Source of the DNA: Bacteroidota bacterium
Lineage (GTDB): Bacteria; Bacteroidota; Bacteroidia; Cytophagales; Cyclobacteriaceae
Direction: 5' to 3'
DNA length: 29,765 nucleotides
NCBI GenBank assembly: GCA_023431285.1
Contig: JAEYXN010000299.1
Location: forward strand, 1-29,765
Positions 22,696 through 29,765 of the stretch are shown here, one piece after another. The translations under genes were made by a program, and so were the position numbers. The notes under the pieces were generated by a model. The model did no database searches and was not told where the DNA came from. It worked only from the letters and a program-made list of their open reading frames with translations. Every line of letters starts with the position of its first letter. The first letter of the stretch is position 1.

Positions 22696-25485
22696 ATGAA
22701 TACCCTGACCCGCTTCCTCATTCTAGTACTACTCATCGCCCCTTCCTGTTCGGAGAAGCCCGCGGCCGAAAAGCCCATGGAAGCCATCCTCTTTCCGGTG
22801 AAAGAAAATTCTAAGTACGGCTATATGGACAAGACAGGAAAAGTGGTCGTCGCTCCCTCCTTTGACCATGCCTTCAATTTTCAGGAAGGCATGGGAAGAA
22901 TCAAGCTCAACGGAAGATATGGCTTCGTCAATGCAAAAGGGGAAGTTCAGATTAAACCGGAATTCGCTTTCGCGGATGACTTCAAAGATGGTTATGCGCG
23001 GGTAAATACATCAGACGTTATTGTCGATGAGAACGATTACACCGGATACAGCCTCGATGCTGGATGGACATTCGTAGATAAGAAAGGCGCGGTGTTCAGC
23101 GAAACCTTTGCTAAGGCCGAATATATCAGGGACGGGTACGCCCAGGTGAAGCACGATCCTTCTTATGATTCGCCTTGGTCTTATGCCACGCTTTCAGACG
23201 GGAATCTCATTCCCGAAGAACGAATCACTGAAGCTATCTTCAATTACAACGGACACGATACTGCGCCCGCATCAGATCTGGAGACCAGAAAAATCGGAAC
23301 AATCAACAAAAGAGAAGAATGGGTCATCCCCGCATCCTTCGATCAGATCGAAACATTCTCGGAGGGTCGTGCCGCAGCGAAGAAGGGCAATGTTTTCGGA
23401 TACATCAACCGTGATGGAAACTGGGTTTACCAAAGAGTCACTTCTGTAAATGATAACTATTATCTGGCTTCCGATTTCAAGCCTTTCTCGAATGGGCTGG
23501 CCGCAGTGAAGCTAGGTGAAAATGCATATACATACATCAAAACAGACGGAACAACGGCGTTCCCTCAGAAATTCAAAACAGCCTCCTCTTTCAACGAAGC
23601 AGGCTACGCAATCGTGTCAACTGAAAGCGGAACAGGCCTGATCGACAAACAAGGACGTTTTGTTATCAAGCCCCACCTCGATATCGTTTCTGTTACAGGT
23701 GACATTGCCATCTTCCGATCAAACAACTCTTTTGGCGCAAAGGATCTTAAAACTTTAAAAGAGATCGTTCCGCCTCAATACGACAACGTTGAGGTCACGG
23801 GTAATCTTATCAAAGTCACTCAAAAGGGAGCTACGTTCGGGTTCACCGATAAGAAAGGAGAGTTTGTTATTGCGCCACAATACGACTTCGCATGGGAGTT
23901 CAAGAACGGAAAGGCTATTGTCCAACAGAAGGAAAAGTTTCTATACGTTGACAGAACAGGAAAAGTACTCGGCAACGTTCCCCCGGAATACCAACCTTAC
24001 TACTACGCAGACGCGGGAAATCTTTTTGCTTCGCAGGATGGCGATAAAGTCGGATACATGAGAGCCGGATCAGAAGCGTTTGTAATCCCTCCTGTCTATG
24101 ACTTTGCCACTGACTTTGAAGGCAAGATCGCACGAGTGAACATGGGAGCCGCCCTGAATGAAGACACATGGCTCTATGAAGGCGGCAAGTGGGGATTGAT
24201 TGATGAGAAGGGTACGACATTACTTGCTCCAAAGTTTGAGTTGATTACGCCGTTCCGAAAAACGGTGGCGCTATTCAATGAAGGCGGCGAAGCAACTTAC
24301 ACGCCTTGTCCGGCCGAATGTGAGGAGGCTGTCTATTATGCCTGCCTCGGTGGCAAATGGGGGTTAGTCAATTCCGCAGGGAAAATCATAACGGAAGCGG
24401 TATACGAAATGCTCATTCCGTTTGGAAAAAACTACCTCGCATCAAAGGACGAGCTATTCTCAATCATTGCACCCGATGGAAGCGAAGTCTACCCAGCCAC
24501 TCTTGACGTTGATGTCGAAGTAGTCGAGCAGGGCGACCTTATAGATTATGGGTCATATAAAATCCTGAAAGCATCAGAGAATGGAAAGACAGGTGTATTG
24601 AGTAACACTGGCAAGTGGATCGTCACCCCGCAATACGATGACGTGTTGTTCGCCTCCCCGGATTCAGACTCTCCTTTTTCAGAGGGCCTTCTGTTGATCA
24701 GCTCTGCTGACGCGTGGGGAGTCATTGATGAAAAAGGAAATGTGGTGATAGAACCGTCTTACGAGGAGATACGGCCCTTCAAAAACAAATACGCCGCCGT
24801 AATGCAAGGTGGTCAGTGGGGTTTCATCGACAGGAATAATTCCATTGTAGTCCCTCCCGCATTTTACAACGTAAGAGATTTCCAGGGAGGCGTCGCCATT
24901 GTTCAGGAATCACCGGAAGCACCTGAGGGAGTGATCAATTCACTTGGGGAGTGGATCATCAAGCCACAGCCAGGGGTAACGTTTCATTATGATGGTTTTG
25001 TCGGAGGACTCTGTGTCATTAACGGCAGCGAGGAAAATACATCGGTAGGGTATCCTTTGTCAACGGCCGGAGTAGTGAACGACAAAGGGAAGGTTCTCTT
25101 CCATGCACGCGCTTTGTCTGATGCCCGTATCAACGAAGGAGGTTTAATCTACGCGATCAAGAACGATAAGTGGGCTGTGGCCGATTCTGAAGGTGTCATG
25201 CTTAGCGGTTTTGTCTATAGCTGGATTGAACCATACCACGGACAGGAACTTATTCGCTGCAATACGGGTGGAGAAATAGTTTATGGTGACATGGCCGTCC
25301 AGGAAGAAGCGTATGGTGGGCGCTGGGGCTTCATCGACAAAAGCGGAAAGGTTCGTGTTCCTATGAAATTCAGTGAGCTCGGCGAAATGCGGGACGGCCT
25401 TGCCGCAGCACGCACCTCAGAAGATCTTGACGAGATCGGATACTATGACTTCAACGGAATGGTTGTCCGTCCACTGAAGAAATAA
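22696..25485 (+). CDS. Large WG-repeat lipoprotein
   Basis: This 929-residue protein begins with a lipoprotein signal: LTRFLILVLLIAPSC, with C18 as the likely lipidated residue. The rest is about twenty degenerate WG repeats of 30-45 residues, each like KWGLIDEKGTTLLAPKFE followed by a turn and an F-x-x-G-x-A element. Clear units include KYGYMDKTGKVVVAPSFD near residue 38, TFGFTDKKGEFVIAPQYD, AWGVIDEKGNVVIEPSYE and RWGFIDKSGKVRVPMKF near the end. WG repeats form small beta units and probably a surface for protein or glycan binding; no enzymatic motif is present. Four Cys near the TPCPAECEEAVYYACLGG insert might form disulphides. I set the start at the ATG giving the lipoprotein signal and downstream of a promoter-like sequence; an upstream in-frame start lacks a signal. 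It ends 3 bp from the convergent GH43 stop. Confidence 0.92.
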   Translation: MNTLTRFLILVLLIAPSCSEKPAAEKPMEAILFPVKENSKYGYMDKTGKVVVAPSFDHAFNFQEGMGRIKLNGRYGFVNAKGEVQIKPEFAFADDFKDGYARVNTSDVIVDENDYTGYSLDAGWTFVDKKGAVFSETFAKAEYIRDGYAQVKHDPSYDSPWSYATLSDGNLIPEERITEAIFNYNGHDTAPASDLETRKIGTINKREEWVIPASFDQIETFSEGRAAAKKGNVFGYINRDGNWVYQRVTSVNDNYYLASDFKPFSNGLAAVKLGENAYTYIKTDGTTAFPQKFKTASSFNEAGYAIVSTESGTGLIDKQGRFVIKPHLDIVSVTGDIAIFRSNNSFGAKDLKTLKEIVPPQYDNVEVTGNLIKVTQKGATFGFTDKKGEFVIAPQYDFAWEFKNGKAIVQQKEKFLYVDRTGKVLGNVPPEYQPYYYADAGNLFASQDGDKVGYMRAGSEAFVIPPVYDFATDFEGKIARVNMGAALNEDTWLYEGGKWGLIDEKGTTLLAPKFELITPFRKTVALFNEGGEATYTPCPAECEEAVYYACLGGKWGLVNSAGKIITEAVYEMLIPFGKNYLASKDELFSIIAPDGSEVYPATLDVDVEVVEQGDLIDYGSYKILKASENGKTGVLSNTGKWIVTPQYDDVLFASPDSDSPFSEGLLLISSADAWGVIDEKGNVVIEPSYEEIRPFKNKYAAVMQGGQWGFIDRNNSIVVPPAFYNVRDFQGGVAIVQESPEAPEGVINSLGEWIIKPQPGVTFHYDGFVGGLCVINGSEENTSVGYPLSTAGVVNDKGKVLFHARALSDARINEGGLIYAIKNDKWAVADSEGVMLSGFVYSWIEPYHGQELIRCNTGGEIVYGDMAVQEEAYGGRWGFIDKSGKVRVPMKFSELGEMRDGLAAARTSEDLDEIGYYDFNGMVVRPLKK

Positions 25486-25488
25486 ATC

Positions 25489-27222
25489 TCACTCTGCCTT
25501 TATCACCTCCGTGCGGAAAGATACCCCGTTTTCGTTAATCGCTTCTATCTGAAAATAATAAGGGAGTTCTTTGTCCATGCCTTTGAAATAATACTCGTTG
25601 CTGGCGTGTACCATGATGCAGGTGTAAAGGTTATCAGGTGCAACTCCTGTATAAATATTGTAGGCGTAAGCATGATCTGATGGTGCCCACTTGATCCACG
25701 CACTTCGCTTGTCTTTCTCAGTGCGCAGTACAATAAAGTCTCTCACCATTGGAGGTACAGCCCCGGCACCTTTACCAAATACGCGAAGGCCACTCAAAGC
25801 AAACTTACCAGCGGCCATGTGCACATTCTCGATCCTGATAAAACGTGTCTTCACCGGCTGCGGCAAGTGAACATAATCATGAGGAACCTCTGTGTTATTG
25901 CGGCTCTTATCGACAAGTACTTTCCACGATTTTCCATCAACAGAATGTGAGATAATGTATTGATGATACAAACCCTTCGGCTTGCCAAGCACATCCGCAT
26001 CCTGGTCGGCGTAGTTGATCTGAATAGCATGAACAGTTGAGACTTCTCCCAAATCACTTTGCAGCCATTCCCCCTTTGCACCGGACCGTGCACTCCAATA
26101 CGTTTTGATGTTTTCATCCACAGCAAAGTTCGCGGCATAGCTACCCAACGTAGAGGATACTTGCACAGGCTTGTTATAATTCAACAGCATCCATCCGGTG
26201 AAACTGCTCTTCGTGTGATCCACTGGTCCCGAAGGCATGTAGTGCGGATAATCTCCAAACGCCGTGTTTGTATAAAGAACACCATCTTTATCAAAAGCCG
26301 TGGGCCAGAAGCTGATGCGTCTCTCAAAGTTATTCTTAACACTGATCACGGTCGTGGAGACATGCCACCAGTTCTTATAATTATCCTGGAATGTTGCACC
26401 ATGTCCCGCTCCACGCGCGAAGCCTCCCGGCTTATAGGAAAACGGATTATGCAACTGGGGCTTGAAGGGTCCCAGTGGATGATCAGAAACCACAACCCCA
26501 TCAGCATATCCACTGAACTCCGTACCTGGCGCTCCATATTGAAGGTAGTACTTGCCATTATGCTTTGTAACCCATGCACCCTCTGTGAAGGGATCAAGGA
26601 ACGTATTGTCGAGATACTCTCCGAAACGCTGCCATCCGAAGCGCTCCGGCTCAAGACTCAGCAGACCTTTCTTTTCTCCGATAGGCTTGAACGTTTTCGG
26701 ATTCACTTCAATACCGTACAATGGATAAACATTACTGCTTCCCCAGTAACAATAAAGTCTCCCGTCGTCATCAAGGAAAAATGCCGGATCCCACGCACCC
26801 ACTTCAAAACCTTCAATTGCCTCAGTCCAGCTGTCGGTTTTCGGGTTGGTACTCATCCATATGGGAAAGTTCTTTTCATGTGTGGAACCGATCACAAACA
26901 ACGTATCTCCTTGTGCCCACACTGCGGGAGCGCAAAGTTCATCGTACACCTTATGCCATGGTTTCAAAAACAGACGTGGAACGAAATTCCATTGAAGCAT
27001 ATCACTACTCCACCAGTAACCCCATTGGTTTGTAGAGAACAAATAATAATCGCCTTTAAAGTTTACGATTACAGGGTCGGCGGTTGCGCGATGTCGTCCC
27101 CATTCGCTGAAATTGGGAATAGGTGTAAACCCATAATCGATATTCATCGGATTACAATAGGTTTTCTGGGCGAAGGAAACACCGGATGCACAAATGAGAA
27201 GGAGAATCCAAAGCAGACGCAT
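25489..27222 (-). CDS. Exported GH43 family glycosidase with discoidin and Fn3-like domains
   Basis: This 577-residue protein has a signal peptide (residues 1-18, ending SFA). The five-bladed GH43 propeller spans about 22-330, with the catalytic base D49 in RATADPVIV, the pKa-modulating D145 in AWDPAFFLDDDGR and the acid E214 in FTEGAWV. All three residues are in place. A carbohydrate-binding F5/8 type C (discoidin) domain follows at about 345-490 (YAANFAVDENIKTYWSA, WLQSDLGEVSTVHAIQINYA, TRFIRIENV), then a fibronectin III-like end domain (about 500-577). GH43 enzymes cleave arabinofuranosides, xylosides or galactans; the exact specificity cannot be read. No SusC/SusD pair is next to it. The gene stands alone on the minus strand and is convergent with the WG-repeat gene. 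Confidence 0.93.
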   Translation of the reverse strand: MRLLWILLLICASGVSFAQKTYCNPMNIDYGFTPIPNFSEWGRHRATADPVIVNFKGDYYLFSTNQWGYWWSSDMLQWNFVPRLFLKPWHKVYDELCAPAVWAQGDTLFVIGSTHEKNFPIWMSTNPKTDSWTEAIEGFEVGAWDPAFFLDDDGRLYCYWGSSNVYPLYGIEVNPKTFKPIGEKKGLLSLEPERFGWQRFGEYLDNTFLDPFTEGAWVTKHNGKYYLQYGAPGTEFSGYADGVVVSDHPLGPFKPQLHNPFSYKPGGFARGAGHGATFQDNYKNWWHVSTTVISVKNNFERRISFWPTAFDKDGVLYTNTAFGDYPHYMPSGPVDHTKSSFTGWMLLNYNKPVQVSSTLGSYAANFAVDENIKTYWSARSGAKGEWLQSDLGEVSTVHAIQINYADQDADVLGKPKGLYHQYIISHSVDGKSWKVLVDKSRNNTEVPHDYVHLPQPVKTRFIRIENVHMAAGKFALSGLRVFGKGAGAVPPMVRDFIVLRTEKDKRSAWIKWAPSDHAYAYNIYTGVAPDNLYTCIMVHASNEYYFKGMDKELPYYFQIEAINENGVSFRTEVIKAE

Positions 27223-27335
27223 AGCTGTAACGTTGAGGATCTAAAATTCAGAAGGTATTGTCCGGGAAGAATAAGTTGACTGGATCAGCGGCTAATGAAC
27301 GAACAAAAGAAACTATTATCATCTGCGTCCCCTCG

Positions 27336-27866
27336 TTAGCGCCGGACATTATAAGTGAGCTGCACCAATCCGCTTGGAAACTCCCTCGAAGAAACCAGGC
27401 CAATCTTCTGAGAACCCACACCACCGTGAAAGAGTCTCTTCCCATCGCCAAGAATCGCCGGTATGACCGATATGATATATTGATCGATCAGATCTCTTTC
27501 CATGAGCAGCTTCACAATCTCCCCTCCGCCGTCGCAGTAGATATTTCCTCCTGGCTCTGCTTTCAGTTCACGGACAAGGTCGCGGATATCACCATTATAA
27601 AAAGTGACCCCGGCTTCAGTGCCTGTCCTTGTGCGTGAGATCACATAGCACCGGAATTGTTTCGCTGGCGGAAACTCCCCAACCATTGAGATAACCTTAT
27701 CATATGTTTTCCTTCCTACGATGTATTTATCAATCGAAGATGTAAAAGCCGCATATCCATAATCTTCCCCTTCCCTGTCCACCACTTCAGTCCAGGAGAG
27801 GTCGTCATCCTTCGTAGCAATGAACCCATCGAGGCTCATGCAGATATAAAGGGTCAGTTTATTCAT
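27336..27866 (-). CDS. DHFR/RibD-C family reductase
   Basis: This 176-residue protein has the dihydrofolate-reductase-like fold of the RibD C-terminal group (YyaP-like). It shows KLTLYICMSLDGFIA at the start, the middle YIVGRKTYDKVI with the NADPH-phosphate-binding Arg, and GNIYCDGGGEIVKLLMERDLIDQYIISVIPAILGDGKRLF, the group signature in the second half. The family reduces unknown pteridine-like or other substrates with NADPH; most members are not true DHFRs or riboflavin enzymes. The ATG at 27864-27866 is one base after the stop of the ankyrin gene, so the pair is an operon. An alternative TTG nine bases upstream would add only three residues. Confidence 0.88.
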   Translation of the reverse strand: MNKLTLYICMSLDGFIATKDDDLSWTEVVDREGEDYGYAAFTSSIDKYIVGRKTYDKVISMVGEFPPAKQFRCYVISRTRTGTEAGVTFYNGDIRDLVRELKAEPGGNIYCDGGGEIVKLLMERDLIDQYIISVIPAILGDGKRLFHGGVGSQKIGLVSSREFPSGLVQLTYNVRR

Positions 27867-27867
27867 A

Positions 27868-28512
27868 TTATGCAAGCAAACTCAAAACTTCATCCGATCC
27901 AACTTCCCTCGCCATATCGGCTGGAGATTTCCCATCGGCCGTCAGTACATCCTTATCAGCGCCACCCGAAATCAGCAAGGTAGCAATCTGCGCGTTGCCA
28001 TTGTGGGCGGCAGAATGAAGGGGCGTAACATCTCCCTGCTGTTTCACATTGACATCCGCACCGCGTTTCATCAACATCTGTACAATCTCAACACAATCCG
28101 CTGCGACCGCAGAATGAATCGGATACACTTTGAAAGAATTCTCAGAAGGGATGTTGGGTTCCGCGCCACGCTCAAGGAGAAGCGCTGCGACCTCGGCCTG
28201 ACAGAAATACGAGGCCAGCCCAAGCGGTGTAAATCCGTCTCCCGAAAACGAGTTCATGAGGTGAAGTTCCTTATCTAAAAACGTCTCCACATCCCGGACC
28301 CGCCCCGCTACCGTTGCCTCATAAATGTCGAATGGGGCGCGTCTTGCAAGAATAAATTCAACAACCTCTCTTAACCTGAAATACGTAGCGAGGACAACCA
28401 GAGAAAGACCACGGCTGTCCGTGAATGAAACCAGAGACAAGTCAGACCGGATAAGAGAAATCAATCCCTCAGAATCCCTCTCCCGTAGCAAACCGTAAAT
28501 TTTTTCTTCCAT
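27868..28512 (-). CDS. Ankyrin-repeat protein
   Basis: This 214-residue soluble protein consists of about five or six ankyrin repeats. The clear ones are DGFTPLGLASYFCQAEVAAL, then VYPIHSAVAADCVEIVQMLM with KRGADVNV, and DVTPLHSAAHNGNAQIATLL followed by a last partial repeat DGKSPADMAREVGSDEVLSL. The first two repeats are more degenerate, with RGLSLVVLATYFRLREVVEF. There is no signal peptide. Ankyrin stacks bind proteins; the partner is not known. The gene overlaps nothing and is followed 1 bp later by the DHFR-like reductase, which it may accompany or regulate by protein contact. The ATG start gives MEEKIYGLLRERDSEGLISL, a normal first helix. Confidence 0.9.
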   Translation of the reverse strand: MEEKIYGLLRERDSEGLISLIRSDLSLVSFTDSRGLSLVVLATYFRLREVVEFILARRAPFDIYEATVAGRVRDVETFLDKELHLMNSFSGDGFTPLGLASYFCQAEVAALLLERGAEPNIPSENSFKVYPIHSAVAADCVEIVQMLMKRGADVNVKQQGDVTPLHSAAHNGNAQIATLLISGGADKDVLTADGKSPADMAREVGSDEVLSLLA

Positions 28513-28628
28513 ACTCTGAAAGCTTTTTAGAATGATCCTTCACGATGTGATCCTATCACTTTCTGTAATCCCCAATGTCTCGTATTGATTTTTTTAGTAA
28601 TTTTTAATCACTGAAATTAACCAAAATA

Positions 28629-29321
28629 ATGTTGGCAGACATTCAGCAAGACGTAGAAATAGAAAAGCGCATCGCGGAGAAAATCCGGGAGGTAGACGCA
28701 TTCTCTTCCATTATACCCGGAGTGGTGATTATCCATCGGCTTCCAGAGTTCACCCTGGAATACATGTCGCCATTAGGATTATCCCTTCTTGGTACTACAT
28801 GGGACGAAGTTGCAGGTATGTCCGGAGAAGAATACCATGGCCGGTTTTTCAATCCTGAATTCGCCAACGACTCGGCCCCGATGATCCTGAAGCTCATTCA
28901 GGAAAACAAAGATGACAGTGTTTCATTCTTCCAGCAGGTGAGAACCTCTCGTGACAGGGAGTGGGATTGGTATATGTGTATGATCAAGATCCTTCTTCGC
29001 AATAACGCCGACGAGCCTGTTCTCACGATTTCGGTTGCCATGAAGATTGATTCGGACAACTTCTTCACTGCAAAAGCGGCACGGCTTCTCGAGGAAAACC
29101 GTTTCCTTAAGCATAACCACGAAAAATACGGGAAGCTCACCAATCGTGAAAGACAGATCCTTAAACTGATGGTCCTGGGAAAAAGCGCCGTACAAATCGG
29201 GCAGGAGCTAAAGATTTCTACAGCGACAGCAGAAACCCATCGCAAGAAGATAAAGCAAAAGCTTCAGGTGAAAAACAGCTTCGAGCTTGGGCAGTTCGCC
29301 AGGGCGTTCGATCTGTTTTGA
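28629..29321 (+). CDS. PAS-LuxR transcriptional regulator
   Basis: This 230-residue protein has an N-terminal helical region, a PAS-like domain at about 25-145 and a LuxR/GerE helix-turn-helix at about 169-228. The PAS part shows the strand VIIHRLPEFTLEYMSP, a helix with SLLGTTWDEVAGMS and C-terminal strands near WYMCMIKILLRN. The DNA-binding part reads LTNRERQILKLMVLGKSAVQI, then TATAETHRKKIKQKLQVKN, a complete LuxR helix pair. No receiver phosphorylation site is present, so the signal is probably a ligand or redox input to the PAS pocket; the ligand is unknown. It diverges from the ankyrin/DHFR pair by 116 bp, so it could regulate those genes or itself. Confidence 0.88.
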   Translation: MLADIQQDVEIEKRIAEKIREVDAFSSIIPGVVIIHRLPEFTLEYMSPLGLSLLGTTWDEVAGMSGEEYHGRFFNPEFANDSAPMILKLIQENKDDSVSFFQQVRTSRDREWDWYMCMIKILLRNNADEPVLTISVAMKIDSDNFFTAKAARLLEENRFLKHNHEKYGKLTNRERQILKLMVLGKSAVQIGQELKISTATAETHRKKIKQKLQVKNSFELGQFARAFDLF

Positions 29322-29497
29322 CACGTTCAGGGAATGGACTTGCTGGAAAGGGTATAAGAAGAACCAATTCAGTCAAATTGTGGATGGGGTAATATTCCAT
29401 CCGATGAAATGGGGAAATGATCATTTTATTCTCCACGTTAAAGTAACTCGATCGGAGGAAAAGCCAGAATCAGAACAGGAGAATGGAGTAACTTCAA

Positions 29498-29584
29498 ATG
29501 AAAAAGGAAGGCTTGCCTACAGGCAAACCCTCCTTTACACTTAGATGGCTGTTGTTAGTATTAAAAATCGCGTGCCAACGGTAG
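29498..29584 (+). CDS. Possible small ORF or leader peptide, 28 residues
   Basis: An ATG at 29498 is preceded by GGAG at 29485-29488 with a 9-nt spacer, a good ribosome-binding site for this window. The peptide starts MKKEGLPTGKPSFTLR and continues WLLLVLKIACQR before TAG. The second half, with several Leu, resembles the N-terminal pre-signal segment of SusC-type receptors (L-R-x-L-L-x-x-M-K), so it may be a decayed start of such a gene. It could also be a real leader peptide before the terminator-like hairpin. The evidence is only the start context and position. Confidence 0.3.
   Translation: MKKEGLPTGKPSFTLRWLLLVLKIACQR
29503..29536. repeat. Imperfect hairpin overlapping the small ORF
   Basis: AAAGGA (29503-29508) pairs with TCCTTT (29531-29536), and GG/CC and TTGCC/GGCAA extend the stem inward with two mismatches and a TACA loop. 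The A tract at 29501-29505 means that a U run follows the hairpin only on the minus-strand transcript, so it is at best a minus-strand terminator, or a regulatory hairpin on the plus strand. Confidence 0.45.
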
Positions 29585-29602
29585 GCCTGTCAGTCAGCGG
29601 CT

Positions 29603-29648
29603 TTGAGGTTGCTTAGAAAGGCGGGCACCGGCATAGGCCTCAATTTTT
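29603..29648 (+). terminator. Possible terminator or attenuator upstream of the edge gene
   Basis: TTGAGG (29603-29608) pairs with CCTCAA (29638-29643), directly followed by TTTTT (29644-29648). The 29-nt interior can form a CGG/CCG mini-hairpin. The stem is short and the loop long, so confidence is limited. It lies between the small ORF and the ATG at 29666. Confidence 0.35.
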
Positions 29649-29665
29649 CAATGCATAACTCCAAT

Positions 29666-29765
29666 ATGTTTATGTCAAACTACATTGAGGTTGAAATACC
29701 GAAATTCAATAAGATCCTTGATCGTCTGGGCGATGAGGAAATGGTAGACCTGTCCCGTTTTGATC
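29666..29765 (+). CDS. Start of an unidentified gene, 3' end outside the window
   Basis: A frame opens at ATG 29666 (or at the second ATG, 29672) and stays open to the end of the window, giving 33 codons. It starts MFMSNYIEVEIPKFNKILD and continues RLGDEEMVDLSRFD. The sequence looks like real coding: it is charged and amphipathic and contains no rare stretch. It shows no signal peptide. I do not recognise the family from so short a piece. It lies just downstream of the terminator-like hairpin. Confidence 0.5.
   Translation, partial: MFMSNYIEVEIPKFNKILDRLGDEEMVDLSRFD

Larger units (their letters stand above)
29322..29665. other. Intergenic stretch with hairpins and a possible leader ORF
   Basis: This region lies between the PAS-LuxR stop and the edge gene. 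A longer apparent ORF that starts inside the regulator is a shadow. The left half (29322-29480) shows nothing recognisable. The right half holds a 28-codon ORF, an imperfect hairpin at 29503-29536, two copies of TAGGCCT (29582-29588 and 29634-29640) and a terminator-like hairpin ending in a T run at 29648. These are listed separately. Confidence 0.5.

Noticed and set aside
25489..27222. A polysaccharide-utilisation locus around the GH43 gene
   Set aside because: No SusC/SusD pair, hybrid two-component sensor or ECF sigma/anti-sigma pair is adjacent, so the enzyme stands alone within the window.
26059..27279. A 406-codon plus-strand open frame opposite the GH43 gene
   Set aside because: It lies antisense to a gene with a signal peptide and all three GH43 catalytic residues. 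Its own translation shows no domain, signal or sensible composition, so it is a shadow.
29287..29544. An 85-codon plus-strand frame beginning within the PAS-LuxR gene
   Set aside because: It begins at a TTG inside the regulator in another frame and runs through the hairpin at 29503-29536; no start context or domain supports it.

Overview
The window looks like chromosomal DNA of a free-living member of the Bacteroidota, most likely the Cytophagales. I infer this from gene families typical of that phylum: a TPR-type LytS-like kinase with a LytTR regulator, an orphan ~800-residue MacB/FtsX-like permease, DUF4199, DUF2490, a WG-repeat lipoprotein, a DUF5009/HGSNAT-like acyltransferase and a GH43 enzyme with a discoidin domain. 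Two upstream regions also fit the Bacteroidota promoter pattern (TTTG, about 19 nt, TAnnTTTG). No species-level marker is present. I see no transposase, integrase, CRISPR array, rRNA or conventional SusC/SusD pair.

Layout, left to right. (1) 1-1919: two overlapping multispanning membrane protein genes of the DUF2157-like kind; the first is cut by the window edge. (2) 1926-4632 (minus): a translationally coupled two-component pair, a TPR histidine kinase and a LytTR response regulator. (3) 4801-6023: an exported vWA-domain protein with a strong terminator. (4) 6025-8200: a short-chain dehydrogenase resembling dihydropteridine reductase (minus), then a DUF1801 protein and an exported alpha/beta hydrolase in tandem (plus). 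(5) 8304-10633: an HGSNAT-like membrane acetyltransferase overlapping by four bases a GH20-like exported hydrolase, a probable amino-sugar pair. (6) 10727-13291: promoter, FtsX-like permease and terminator. (7) 13360-13873: a PPC/DUF296 protein and tRNA-Gly(CCC). (8) 14068-16029: a DUF2490 outer-membrane protein, a 97-residue unknown and a stand-alone receiver protein. (9) 16030-19669 (minus): a class A penicillin-binding protein and an MFS exporter. (10) 19971-22560 (minus): a membrane-anchored LuxR regulator, a DUF4199 membrane protein, an LsrG-like monooxygenase-fold protein and an iron-type alcohol dehydrogenase. (11) 22644-27222: promoter and a 929-residue WG-repeat lipoprotein, convergent with a GH43/discoidin/Fn3 enzyme. 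(12) 27336-29321: an ankyrin protein and DHFR-family reductase pair (minus), and a PAS-LuxR regulator (plus). (13) 29322-29765: a non-coding stretch with a possible 28-codon leader ORF, two hairpins and the start of a gene that runs off the window.

Most of the window is ordinary chromosomal content: signalling, envelope work and carbohydrate handling. The parts most worth a second look are the LsrG-like/Fe-ADH two-gene unit, whose dehydrogenase has Gln at one usual metal-ligand His; the acetyltransferase/GH20 overlap; an orphan terminator near 19.8 kb that may end a small RNA; the membrane-tethered LuxR/DUF4199 pair; and the leader-peptide-like arrangement at the right edge. I found no single feature that clearly constitutes a new system. 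All family calls come from reading motifs without database searches.
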